Part shown: in pieces, positions 20,710-30,610 of the stretch
Layout: each line of letters begins with the position of its first letter
Numbering within the stretch: the first letter of the stretch is position 1
From: Cladophialophora immunda
Lineage: Eukaryota > Ascomycota > Eurotiomycetes > Chaetothyriales > Herpotrichiellaceae
Assembly (NCBI RefSeq): GCF_000835495.1
Contig: NW_015622544.1
Span: forward strand, 2,198,855-2,262,854
Direction: 5' to 3'
DNA: 64,000 nucleotides
Program-made: the position numbers and the translations under genes
Notes under the pieces: model-generated
The model's database searches: none
Told to the model about the DNA's origin: nothing
What the model saw: the letters and a program-made list of their open reading frames with translations, nothing else

Positions 20710-21360
20710 ATGTCCTCGTACGTACCCCCCCCCCCCCTGCCATAGTCTTTCTGACCAAACTGTTTGCTCCTCCACAAACAGAACCCCCGAGTTCCGTGAA
20801 CTGAACTGACTCCTTCGATCGCCCACAGAGGCACGTCCGGCAGTGACGAGAAGATCTCGGCAACCAAGATCCCGCCCCTGGACTCGGCCGTCAAAGCGAA
20901 CCGGCCGCACGACCAGAGCTCGCGCGGCGCGGCGGGGACAGATCGCAGTATCGACCAGAGTCGGATCGCACCCATGGGCGGAGCCGGTATGTGAACCGTC
21001 AACCACCCACCCCCGGTCCCCGCTTCTAGAGTTTCATCGCGATGGCTTGAAAAAGACATCAACGGAACCAGAATTGTTGTATGGCATGGTAAACCTTTAT
21101 CGCTGACTCTGACCCCGCGAGCACGGGATGCCCGAGCAGGCCAGTACCAACACACCGCGCCCCACGCCGACTCGCAGGGCTCAGTCGGGAGAGACGAGAC
21201 AATCCAGGGAGCCAAGATCGAGCCCCTTGCGGGCAAGGGACACGCAGACGTAGACGCACACGCGGGGACGAAGGAGGACGCAGGTCTCGACGACGAGACC
21301 GTCGATGCGGCGAGGATCGACCCCCTGGGCAGTGTCAGGGAGGAGCAGCCTCCCGCTTGA
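20710..21360 (+). CDS. Acidic protein of four ~33-residue repeats (function unknown)
   Basis: Not recognised. Three exons (20710-20717, 20829-20986, 21140-21360) give 128 residues. The chain consists of four copies of a unit spaced 32-33 residues apart, each with a 14-residue core: residues 9-22 (DEKISATKIPPLDS), 41-54 (DRSIDQSRIAPMGG), 74-87 (DETIQGAKIEPLAG) and 107-120 (DETVDAARIDPLGS). The consensus is D-[ER]-x-[IV]-x-x-[AST]-[KR]-I-x-P-[LM]-x-[SG]; linkers are Gly/Asp/His/Ala-rich. There is no signal peptide, membrane segment or Cys, and the composition suggests intrinsic disorder with short binding motifs. The repeats continue across both introns in frame, which supports the model. The first exon has only 8 coding bases and intron 1 opens with a long C run. 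The opposite strand is also open here but has no comparable order. Confidence 0.65.
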
Positions 21361-22048
21361 TAGTCGACATCTAGCAAGTGTCTCGATTCCGGCAAGACTG
21401 CACTTGACTAGTTTGTTGGTTCGTGTGAGTGGCACGTCATGTCATGTCATGTCGGGCAAAAAGCGTCTTCCGATCAAGTAGTGTCGAGGTAGAGATGTAA
21501 AATCACAGCTTGTATCTTGAGTCAACAAGAAAATTCAGGCGAGGGCAATCACTCGTTATCAGATACTCGCTTCGGTACAGAGTACGTCAACTGCGCTCGT
21601 AATGTTGAGACAGATGGCAAGCTGGGTCGCGGACAAAGAGTTCGTGGACGCGGAGAAAACACTCAGAATCAGAAAAATATAGCACGTCAGGGTCAAGGTT
21701 GAGAAACGGAACGTTCATGGTATTAATCGAGATATTGCCTACAACACCACATCCACGGCCTCAATTTCCCCCTGGAAGGCACCGTTCCCAGACCTCCAAC
21801 TCGCCAGCACATGCATTTCCGAGGTCAAGAACTAACATACATAGACGGACAGACCAGGACGCGCGCGCATAGATTCCGCCCTGATAGATGTAGTGGGTTG
21901 CGACTGGCGATATTATCCTCCCTCTCCCCTCAAATACGGCATGGCCATCAACCGGGGCAATGAACGCGACTTTAGTAATGAGTGGTTTTAGGATGAAAAT
22001 TGAACCACTGTGGTCTCGTCATCGTGAGAACGTTGTCACGTCGCCTAT
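21361..22048. other. Intergenic, nothing recognised
   Basis: About 690 bp between two convergent genes (repeat protein and hydrophobin). It would contain both 3' UTRs. A short tandem CATGT repeat (GTCATGTCATGTCATGT) is seen near 21437. Confidence 0.5.
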
Positions 22049-22565
22049 TTATTTCCCTGGGGAGGTGCAGATGAGGCCCTGCTCGAGCTGTTATGGCGTG
22101 TCAGCATTTATATACACGCAGAGCGGGGGTGAAGACAAAGTGTGATGATAAAGAACCCCCCGTGCATGGTGCTGCTCAACAGGCAGAAAGACAAGACTGG
22201 GAAGAAAGGCTGGCAGGGACTCACAATGGGTAGCAGGCAGCACCGGGCCTGCTGGCCAATCGAGGCGCAGATGCTCGTAAAGTCGTCAATGCTCGTGGGA
22301 GTCGACGGCGCTGGGTTTGGGAAATTCACCTCGTCAGCAATCACCGTCCGGGTCTGGAAAAATCGCGGCTTTTGGGGGGAAACCTACGAGGTGCACAGTT
22401 GAGGTCGGCAACGCCGAGCACGTCGGTGGCGCAGCAGACGGCGGAGCTGTCGGCGCCAGAGCACAGCGTCACCTGGCGGTCCACGAGAGCGCTCTTGCCC
22501 GGGATGGCAGATGCCACGGCGGTGGTGGCGCCGGCGAGGGCGATGGCAACGGTATCGAAGCGCAT
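22049..22565 (-). CDS. Class II hydrophobin
   Basis: Small secreted amphipathic protein that coats spores and aerial hyphae at air-water interfaces. Three exons (22388-22565, 22225-22310, 22049-22087) give 100 residues. A signal peptide (MRFDTVAIALAGATTAVASA) is followed by the eight-cysteine pattern: C in VTLC, CC in AVCCATDVLGVADLNC with the fourth C, C in FTSICASIG, CC in QARCCLLPI, and the last C in GLICTSPGK. CCATDVLGVADLNCAP is diagnostic for class II. The third exon is only 39 nt, and its acceptor (AACAG, intron 22088-22224, 137 nt) was chosen because it alone supplies the eighth cysteine with a proper C-terminus. TATAAA lies about 160 bp upstream on the minus strand. Confidence 0.93.
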
Positions 22566-24379
22566 GATTGACTTCTTGTCGGAGGGAGAGATGGCAACAA
22601 GCCGCGAACGGTGGTGAGAAAGGTGCTGGGATTGGAGCTTGCCTTGAAGAATCGACGACCAAGGTTGAGGCACGGGGAGAAGGGTGACAGAGACCTTGAT
22701 CTGATACGGTTCCCTCGCACGCCTTTATACTTCTCTTGGGGAAGAGAGAAGCCCTGCAATGTTCTGGTCAGCCCGGATTGCTTGAGACATGTACTCCCTG
22801 ATCGTCAATGCTTCAGCTGAGATACGCCCACGAACGGACGACGATCCCCTGCGCGGCCGGCTGCAGTCGTGTCCATCCATGGCACCCTGCAAGGCTCTGT
22901 ACCGATGTTGGTCGACGCCCTGTCTTTAGTGCGAATGTACCTGCGTCGATCGCTACGAGGGATGCAACTTCGTCCACTGTAAGCGATAAGTTGGCAGTTG
23001 ACCCGCACTCACCCTCGCTCTGCTTTCCCGTGAATCCACCCACCTGGGGTCCAGCAATTCTGAAAACCAAGACTGAATTCGCCAGCGGCTCACACGGACA
23101 CTGACGCATCCCACAGGGACCCAGCATCGTGCAGGTGCCGACTGCGGGGGATATGAGTGGGTATGTATGTTGATTTCCATGGTCTCTTTGCCATGCGGAA
23201 TGGTGTATTCGATATGATCCCGGTCTTCGTCGTCAGCCGCTGTGAGACAATGCATAACCGGGAACAAGGCCAAGTCGACGACTGGGCCATGTCAGGGAAG
23301 AGTGTCTTTGGTTTGACTAATTGCAGGATGATCGTCGAACCACTTCTCCAGACCCGCCAGGCACTGTTTATAAAGCCGTTACACCGTACGCAATACTGAC
23401 CTTGTCCCTGCAACGTCGTGTTCGAGGAAGAAACAGCTGGAGAGAACCCCCAGCTGGTGCCAGCAGCCAACATCCAGCGCAAATGACGTTGAGGCATTAA
23501 GGCCCATCCTTGTAGGGTTCCTCGACCTCTCCAATCCAAGGCCGGCCTCGCCGTCGATCTTTGTGGAGAGATCGACAGGCCGCTGTGGCTTCTCGCTGAG
23601 ACACCGCCCTGCCACTACCCAGGGCTGCCAGGCACAGGGTCAGGTTTAGGAGAATTTTCAACGGTGATCGACGCAATGCGCCGGTTGGAACGGGGTGATC
23701 AGTGATCAGCGTGCATGCAAGCTACATTTTGCCCCGGAAATTGTCCCCCATCAGCCACGCTATGCAACTATTCCATGGCATTCGGCATTGGGCTTCTTTT
23801 TCTCGCTGTTGGTTCTCCCCTGGCCTCTTTGAAACACTTCAGGATCAGGGTCCTCTTTAGCGAAAGCGAGTGATGTCAATGCTCCTGAAGCGAGCCCACG
23901 GCTTCGTGGGCGCGATACGAGGCAACAAATGTAACAGTCGCAAACCGTGATCTGCGACAGCTACGAAATCCACCGTTAGTCCTCATGCTGTAGGGACCGG
24001 GCCTCTCCATTGCTCAGTTGTCGCTGCTAGGTACTCAATTGGAGTGGTAGTTTCCTTGTCGACACCAGAGCATACGCAGATCTATCGAGAGACAACTCCT
24101 GGGATAGGACCTGAGCGTCGTCAGAAATTGGCCCCTCGAGCATTGCCCAGCTACGGCAAGGTCGGAAATTAGGACATTTCCAGCCGGCATTGACATATTG
24201 ATCGAAATATAAGCGAGGTTGATGGCATACGTCGCCGGGAAGCGGGCATACGTATTTGCCATGGATCACGCATTGCATTGCATTGCCGTGGAGTGCCAAC
24301 CGTCGCTTGTCCCCGGCAACCGACATCCGGGTAGCAGCAACAATGTATACAGCAGTGTCTAATCAGGATGGCTTTTCTC
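22566..24379. other. Long intergenic stretch
   Basis: About 1.8 kb between the hydrophobin start and the copper ATPase stop, likely to be mostly hydrophobin promoter. Open frames of up to ~150 codons on the minus strand lack domains or signal peptides. A CATTG triplication (GCATTGCATTGCATTGCC) lies at 24271-24287. Confidence 0.5.
22724..22729 (-). promoter_or_regulatory. Candidate TATA box of the hydrophobin gene
   Basis: TATAAA on the minus strand (context GTATAAAGGC) about 160 bp upstream of the ATG at 22565. Strong TATA promoters are usual for highly expressed hydrophobins; this assignment is positional only. Confidence 0.5.
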
Positions 24380-27106
24380 TCATTGCAACCGACGGCGCAG
24401 ATCTAAACTCATGCCCAACACAGTAATGCTCGAAAATGCCATCATTGTGCCGGCAGTTGAGGCATCAACGGTCCCGAACCCCATTAGTTCGCTGGCGCCC
24501 AACGCTAATGCAAGGGCCACGGCATTGTAGAGAACCGCCCAACACATATTCCACCTTGCCTGAGCCATCGTTTTGGTAGCAATCGTGATCAACTTCGGCA
24601 GGGCCGCGAGATCGGGTGTCATGATGATCACATCGGCAGCGCAGGTTCCCACTGCGAGCGAGGATGGTGCGTCCGAAGGACGGCTCGACAGGGGCGAGAG
24701 TGAGAATAGAATGCCAACGTCCGCGGCAGCTTGGGCGGGTGCGTCGTTTAGGCCATCGCCTAGCATGGCGACAACATTTCTGGCGCCATTCTTCGTGGGC
24801 GACGAACGCTGTGACTGCAGTGAGACGACCAAGTCTTTCTTCTCGTGAGGCAGAGATTTGGCTGCGAGGACTGGGATTTGCAGTTGCGACGAGACTCGGT
24901 TTGCTTCACTTTCGGCATCTCCTGTCAGCATGGTCAATTCGAGTCCAAGCGACTTCAACGATTCGACAACGCTAGAAGCGCCCCGACGGATGCTGTCCTG
25001 CAGCGTAAACGAGCCTGCATACTTGCCGTCAATGGCAAAATGGGCCTCAGTCGTTCCTGTGACATTTCGCAACCGGTCTGTGGGGGCTGCCGCGATGGCA
25101 ATGCCGTTCTCAGATAGAAAACGCTCGCTGCCGACATGCACGGTGTACCATACATTGGCCTGCCCGTGAACTTCTGCGTACACACCCTTTCCTGTGACAC
25201 TTGAGACGTTCCTGACGGATGCAGCACCTGGTTCGGTCATGAGGCTCCGACTTCCCTCCAACAGTGACGCTGCACGAAGCTGTTTGACGCACCATTGGAA
25301 CACCGCCCTGGCAACTGGGTGTGTTTGTGAGACGTCTCTTTCCGCGGCGCTCAAGAGGCTATAGCACAATTCCCGCCTCCTGAAATCTGCTCTGAATGGC
25401 TCCGCGAAGGACTCATCCGAGATCTGCAGTTTACCCTCTGTAAGAGTTCCCGTCTTGTCCATTACAATGTGCGAGAGGCGAGATAGCTTGCTGAAAGCAT
25501 CCGCGCCACCTGGGAGAAGAACTCCGCAAGCGTAGGCCGCGTCGATACCGGCCATCACAGCTGAAGGGGTTGCTAATCCCATGGCGCATGGACAAGCTGA
25601 TGCCAGAATCGCCATTGCCCGTTCAGACGCAAGGTTGAGTCGATCAGTGATCGGCAACGAGTCTGCCGAGCGAACAAATGTGAGTATGAACCCGATTGAT
25701 GTCAGCACAAGAATGACTGCGACGAAATATTCCGTGATAACATCCTCTATCGCTCTTCCTGGCTTGTCATCCGAACTCGCGCCCTTCTGTGCGGGTCCGT
25801 ATTTCACCTCTGTTGCTGCTTCCACGCTTTCAACAAGTCTCTCGAGACTGGATTCGGCCTGGTCTTTCAGGACGACAGCAACGAGCTCAGTGGACAGATT
25901 GCGAGTCCCGGACATCAGGAAATCGCCAACAGCTTTGCGGCATGGTAGTGATTCGCCAGTCATGCTCGCCTCGTCGACCAAAGAGGCGCCGCGCACCACG
26001 TAGCTATCACAAGGGATGAGGCTTTGAGGAAAGATATGGTATGTGTCTAGCGGCGCAAGCAAATTCGTGGGAATTGGCGTTAGAATGACTTCGCTTCCGT
26101 CGTCCGGTCTGTTGTCGCAGTCCTGCAATCGTCCCTCCATCATCACTGTCTCCAATTCCACTTCATGTTGCAGTCTAAATAGACGAGCAAGGCCTGCTGC
26201 GCCCTGCCTCCGCAGAGTCACGTCAAGGTACCGTCCTCCGCTAATGACCACTGCGAGAAAAGACGCGGAGGAAAAATAAGTCCTTGTCTGGACATCGGAG
26301 AGACCATGGAGAGCGATGTTGAAAAATGAGAGGAATATACTCAGCAAAAGTGACAGAGACAAGAGAGTGTCCATGGATAAGCTCGGAAGCCGTACCCGTT
26401 GCCGAGAGAAACAGCTTGCCCACGCATTCTGATGGATCCAGCGTGCATGAGAAAGTTGAACGTAACATCCAACGGCAAGAATTAGGAGGCACAGAGTCGG
26501 ATCCAGAGCACTCCTAAGCTGAGTGGTTACAAAGACCTTCCTCGTCCATTCAATAACCGTGATAACTGTAGCCCACTTTGCTGCACCATTGAAAGCTCCC
26601 TTCAGAGCCTGAAGCTCTTCTTCCCTCCGGACGAGTTTGAGATTTTGGGCGGCAGAGCCATGATTGTGTTGTCCAAGCACCTCGGCGTCGTAGCCTGCTC
26701 CTTCGATGGCAAATATCAAGTCATCTGTCGACGTAGTAGTCGGGTTGTAGATTACGGTTGCTCGTGAAAGCGGCAGAGACACGTTGGTTCGGAAGGCACC
26801 CGGAACGGACGTCAATGCGTGGCTCAGCGTCGATACGCAAGCGGAGCAGGTCATCCCTGTGATCAAGAAGCGAACGGTCGATAATGATTCAGGTTGAGAT
26901 CCTTTCTCCTGGTTCACGGTATTGTCGGTGCTGGGTGCTACTTCTGGTACCTGCTTGCCCGGGCGTGTATACGCTTGGAAGCTGGGAGGAGAATATGGGT
27001 CTGGATCGGAATCGTTATACTTGATTTCAAGGAGACGAATGTCAAAGAGTTCGCACGCCTTGATGATGCGGCTCATGATGTATGCGGTGAAGACACAGCA
27101 AGCCAT
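24380..27106 (-). CDS. P1B-type copper-transporting ATPase
   Basis: Uses ATP to export Cu+ across a membrane (Golgi lumen for Ccc2-type cuproenzyme loading, plasma membrane for CrpA-type detoxification). About 908 residues from the first in-frame ATG. Motifs in order: heavy-metal-binding GMTCSAC (about residue 83), TGES in the actuator domain, the metal-path CPC (ASACPCAMG, about residue 500), phosphorylation site DKTGT (about 548), the nucleotide-domain HP motif (THPVARAV), MLTGDAE and GDGLNDAP (about 782). Only one intact heavy-metal-associated domain is visible. A second, degenerate one may precede it (EMACCVF replaces GMxCxxC). The frame stays open upstream to 27232 without an ATG, so the 5' end is uncertain and an upstream exon is likely. 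The C-terminus is short, ending just after the last membrane pair. Confidence 0.9.
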   Translation of the reverse strand: MACCVFTAYIMSRIIKACELFDIRLLEIKYNDSDPDPYSPPSFQAYTRPGKQVPEVAPSTDNTVNQEKGSQPESLSTVRFLITGMTCSACVSTLSHALTSVPGAFRTNVSLPLSRATVIYNPTTTSTDDLIFAIEGAGYDAEVLGQHNHGSAAQNLKLVRREEELQALKGAFNGAAKWATVITVIEWTRKVFVTTQLRSALDPTLCLLILAVGCYVQLSHARWIHQNAWASCFSRQRVRLPSLSMDTLLSLSLLLSIFLSFFNIALHGLSDVQTRTYFSSASFLAVVISGGRYLDVTLRRQGAAGLARLFRLQHEVELETVMMEGRLQDCDNRPDDGSEVILTPIPTNLLAPLDTYHIFPQSLIPCDSYVVRGASLVDEASMTGESLPCRKAVGDFLMSGTRNLSTELVAVVLKDQAESSLERLVESVEAATEVKYGPAQKGASSDDKPGRAIEDVITEYFVAVILVLTSIGFILTFVRSADSLPITDRLNLASERAMAILASACPCAMGLATPSAVMAGIDAAYACGVLLPGGADAFSKLSRLSHIVMDKTGTLTEGKLQISDESFAEPFRADFRRRELCYSLLSAAERDVSQTHPVARAVFQWCVKQLRAASLLEGSRSLMTEPGAASVRNVSSVTGKGVYAEVHGQANVWYTVHVGSERFLSENGIAIAAAPTDRLRNVTGTTEAHFAIDGKYAGSFTLQDSIRRGASSVVESLKSLGLELTMLTGDAESEANRVSSQLQIPVLAAKSLPHEKKDLVVSLQSQRSSPTKNGARNVVAMLGDGLNDAPAQAAADVGILFSLSPLSSRPSDAPSSLAVGTCAADVIIMTPDLAALPKLITIATKTMAQARWNMCWAVLYNAVALALALGASELMGFGTVDASTAGTMMAFSSITVLGMSLDLRRRLQ

Positions 27107-28355
27107 CTCGACCTGGATTTCGAACCGGATTGTACTGCTTGGTGCTCCTCCTGCAGTAGTCCCCAAACCAGACGACGCTCTTCGTTTAGTCCCACTCCGA
27201 GATTTCTTGTACGGGCGCTTCAGTTGGACTCCTCATCCTCGAGCGGGAGTTTCTGTGTATTCGTCAAGCCACATTCTTTGCTGGGTTTCCTTTATAGACA
27301 CCATTCGCTCCGGGCAGGTGGAAAGCAAAGACAAGGCTCAGCACATGCTGGTGGATGAAAGTCGAATATCTGGCTCTTCCAGGGTAGGCGTGTGGATTTA
27401 TTGCATTAGTCATGCAGCCACGAGTCAGCGTATGGCATTTTGACCGTAAGAGCGTCCACAAGTAAGTCGAGTCAGCCGCTGATTGTGGAGGGAGCCCGGA
27501 GGCGAGGAGAAGAGGATGTCGAAGCAGAACCGAGGTCAATTGCGAAGGCACGTGACAGGACTTTGTTGCCCTGCCGAAGACGAGGCTGACGTACGAGGCT
27601 GACGGGCGAGGCTGGCTCGTCGGACAGCAGTATCAGAAAGATTCATGGCAGGTGTCAGTTTGAGGATCATTGTGAAACTCCATCGCATCTAGATCTGTCC
27701 AAATGATTTACGGCTCAAATTCAGATCAATCCCCGACAAACACCCTTTCTCGCGTATGCTCTCGTTGCTCCTGTCTCTGCATATTTCCAAGGGAGTAGAT
27801 AGCTCAAAAGTGCCAGATCCACGTTTAGCACCTCTTTCACCTAGCCTATACCACGACCCAAATAAGGAGGCCTCTCAAGCAGCCTCGTCACATATCGAAA
27901 CTGATTTCCTGGAAGGGGTATTTGTTGTGGAATCGAAAGGACGGGGAAGAAATCATGTTTGCAAGCGGGTTCAGAAGATGAAGTGAGTGGCTGTGTCTGT
28001 TCCACTGAACGCAGGAGTCTGTGGAGGTGAGAGACTGGTGTCTCGGGATATCAGATCTTGAGCAGCCTGACGCCATGCTGGTGCCTCCTCGTCGCTCTTT
28101 GGAGAACGGCTGGAATTGTCTATGCCGACCATTGCAAGCCGGCATGGCTTGACGATCGGTGATGCAACACGGGTAAGTACTGTCCAAGGTCTGGACCATC
28201 GCCTCTCATGGCTCCTGGTCGGTAGTGAATGATTAAGTTGACCAAAGGACGCCTTCTGCGAGCTGAACGGGGTGAACAAGACTTGGAAAGCGTTCGATAT
28301 ACAGATCCCCAACATCGTCACAAAAGAAACTCGTCACCATCAAAACAAAATGAGC
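27107..28355. other. Intergenic, upstream of the copper ATPase
   Basis: About 1.25 kb. Its left end may hold an unresolved 5' exon of the ATPase. The plus-strand open frames at 26894-27443 are opposite the ATPase 5' end and have no support. I see no other gene. Confidence 0.45.
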
Positions 28356-29510
28356 TCATGACATCCGGGCATAATCCTGAGGGTTATATCGGTATTGTTG
28401 CTGTTGAGCTTGCGCCGACATTGCATTCGGGTCCGAGCTCCTGGGCGACCTGTTCGGTGCATGTGCGCCACCAGCTGGTAACTCCGCCAGGAAAGCTCGC
28501 TTCTCCATGCCAGGAGAGGCCATTCCGCCGTGGGGTACAGAGCTCGGCATCGAGCTGACAGACTCTGCATAGCTTTGCCGGTCTGACTGGCTGCTGTTCT
28601 GCGGAAAGTCGCTCTGGTTCGGGGAGCTTGCCGACAGTTCAGAGACTGCGGACGAGAATCTGTTCGAGTGCGGATGCAGTTGTTGCTGCTGTTGAGGCGG
28701 TGGTGCCTGAATAAAATGTGTACTTCCTTCCATTTCAATCGCGAGGCCTTGAGCAGGCGGTACTGGCGAGTACTGTGGGCCAGGTGAGCCGTACATGGAT
28801 TGTCTTGCATATGCGGACTGTTGGAATGTTGGGACAGCGGGGGATTGGGGGAACCCGGACTGGGGAATGGGTGAGAGCATGGACGGCGAATAATGGCCAT
28901 GTTGTTGGAAGGTCTGTGAGCGATCTGCAGGATTCAAGGTCTTGAGTCTGCCATCTTCCATCATTGCACTCAGTGCGCCAGCGTCGATCAGTTCTGCTTT
29001 CTTCACCAAGCGGTCAACCATGGTCTTTGACGCCGCCTTCATCTCTTTCTTTACAAACGAAACCATGGCGGGGTTGCACTTGATTTCAATGTCTTCGCGG
29101 AGATAGAGACCCTCGGGAGGAGCATTGCTTCCCAGTTCCCTCGACTCGGGAGGCTCGCCGGGTTGGTTGCCTCGAATCTGCCATTTGTTGCGCAGGTCCA
29201 CGCCCATGGGCGCATAGACATGTGTCTGCAGACCCCACGGCATGTCATGAAAACAGCCTTTGAAGGATATCTTGCCTGCTCCTGCCTTTCCTATGCCCGG
29301 GACATACTGAATCCGCTCATTGATCTCATACCATGTGGAGAAGAACTCGTCGGCGGGCGCAGTCTGAGGGGCTTTGATGGGTTTGTAGCCGATGACGAGG
29401 GGATTCAGCTCGATGATTTCGCCATGACTGTGCAACATGTCAATGGCCAGCTGACGGGGGATGTGCGAGGGAATGGGAGTGATGCTGGTGTAGACGGATT
29501 TCTTCTTCAT
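28356..29510 (-). CDS. DUF7053-family protein with Gln/Pro/Ser-rich tail
   Basis: Conserved fungal protein of unknown function. Single exon, 384 residues. The N-terminal ~190 residues are the conserved part (MKKKSVYTSITPIPSHIPRQ, HSHGEIIELNPLVIGYKPIK, TWYEINERIQYVPGIG, FKGCFHDMPWGLQTHVYAP, DLRNKWQIRG, LREDIEIKCNPAMVSFVKK). Its beta-rich pattern resembles START/SRPBCC-like lipid-binding folds, but that is inference. Residues ~195-384 are low-complexity, rich in Ser, Pro, Gln and Tyr, with a poly-Gln run (PPPQQQQQLHPHSN), suggesting an unstructured regulatory tail. There is no signal peptide or membrane segment. The family name is recalled from annotation of similar fungal proteins; the conserved block itself is plain in the sequence. 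Confidence 0.8.
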   Translation of the reverse strand: MKKKSVYTSITPIPSHIPRQLAIDMLHSHGEIIELNPLVIGYKPIKAPQTAPADEFFSTWYEINERIQYVPGIGKAGAGKISFKGCFHDMPWGLQTHVYAPMGVDLRNKWQIRGNQPGEPPESRELGSNAPPEGLYLREDIEIKCNPAMVSFVKKEMKAASKTMVDRLVKKAELIDAGALSAMMEDGRLKTLNPADRSQTFQQHGHYSPSMLSPIPQSGFPQSPAVPTFQQSAYARQSMYGSPGPQYSPVPPAQGLAIEMEGSTHFIQAPPPQQQQQLHPHSNRFSSAVSELSASSPNQSDFPQNSSQSDRQSYAESVSSMPSSVPHGGMASPGMEKRAFLAELPAGGAHAPNRSPRSSDPNAMSAQAQQQQYRYNPQDYARMS

Positions 29511-30610
29511 ATTGGCAACGGTCGGCGCGGATGTGTCGCTCTACTTCACACTGGAGGTCGGAGGTCGGGTACTGGAGGGGCAGCGATGGCGACGTTCGCT
29601 GAGGCACTCGTCGATGGGTTTTCTATGTGATTTCGAGGAAAATGAAGACTGCAAAAAACTCGCAGGCAGAAGGATGTCAGATTGCGCAGGGAGAGCTGTG
29701 ACAGGGTTTATGCAGTGGTAGCCTCCTCTTCCCCCCAGGTCCAATTTGCGAAGCTGACAAGAAGCTGAGCCGGGAAAAGGCCAGCGCACGCCCTCCAAAC
29801 CCTGGATTCGCTGAGGCGAATAATCTTGGCCTTTTAGGGAGGGGAAATGGATGGAAGTCTATCCGGAGCAAGAAATACGGGCTTGTGGCGGCCGCAGACT
29901 GTGGGTGATTCTGGCGATAATCAACTCAACGCCCTTCAAGATGATACATTCTCAGCAGGATCCTGCGCGAATTGTTTGGCCTGCCATGCGGTTCTAGGGC
30001 TCCAAGGGCCGGATTTGATGAAATAATAGACGGGCAGCAACGGAGGACCAGGAAGGGTGGTGGTTCCAAGCCATCTCCATCGATTGCTATTATAATCTAG
30101 GGCTGCAGCAATCACTAGCATTACTCGGAACACGGGATATCACGCATGCTGCAGGGCCCTCTTCGTATCCGGCCACTGCTCAGAGCCTGGAGTAGAAGTT
30201 TCGAGGGCAGCCCATGGGTGCAATGGCCCACGGATCATGGAGGCCTGAAACCCTCTGGGCGCTGATCGTGCTGATTGCACCCATGGGCATCTTCGCCGTC
30301 CCCCAGGCGCGTCACGGATGTGGCGGAGTGGAACATGGTCATCCTCTAAATATCTCAGCTGCTGATTGATTGGGCGGGTATCAGCCACAGCCCGTGTCCG
30401 GCGGCCACTGCGTCCACGAGAGAGACAAGGCGAAGAGCCCCAGTTGAGATTCTCGAAGAGGAAGGCCGCTTGGTGCATGTAGATTCTGGCTTGTCATCTG
30501 CGAATATGCCCCCATTAGGCTGCTGCTCTTACCCAAATCCGCCACTAACCACCACGCCCCAGACCACGGGAGCAATTAGGACGGATCAGTCATTTGTCAC
30601 CCCCCTCACC
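29511..30610. other. Intergenic, nothing recognised
   Basis: About 1.1 kb between the DUF7053 gene start and the MFS gene stop. No domain-bearing open frame, RNA gene or repeat is seen. Confidence 0.5.

Noticed and set aside
20595..21395. 266-codon minus-strand open frame
   Set aside because: It mirrors the plus-strand repeat protein (its Gly-Ser-Ile repeats are the complement of the I-x-P-L cores) and has no family resemblance. The plus-strand model has clean introns, though transcript data should decide.
24027..24326. 99-codon minus-strand open frame with six Cys
   Set aside because: Considered as a small secreted Cys-rich protein, but it starts with charged sequence, has no signal peptide and the Cys spacing matches nothing I know.
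26894..27443. Plus-strand open frames of 154 and 173 codons
   Set aside because: Opposite the 5' end of the copper ATPase, overlapping each other in two frames; no conserved content.
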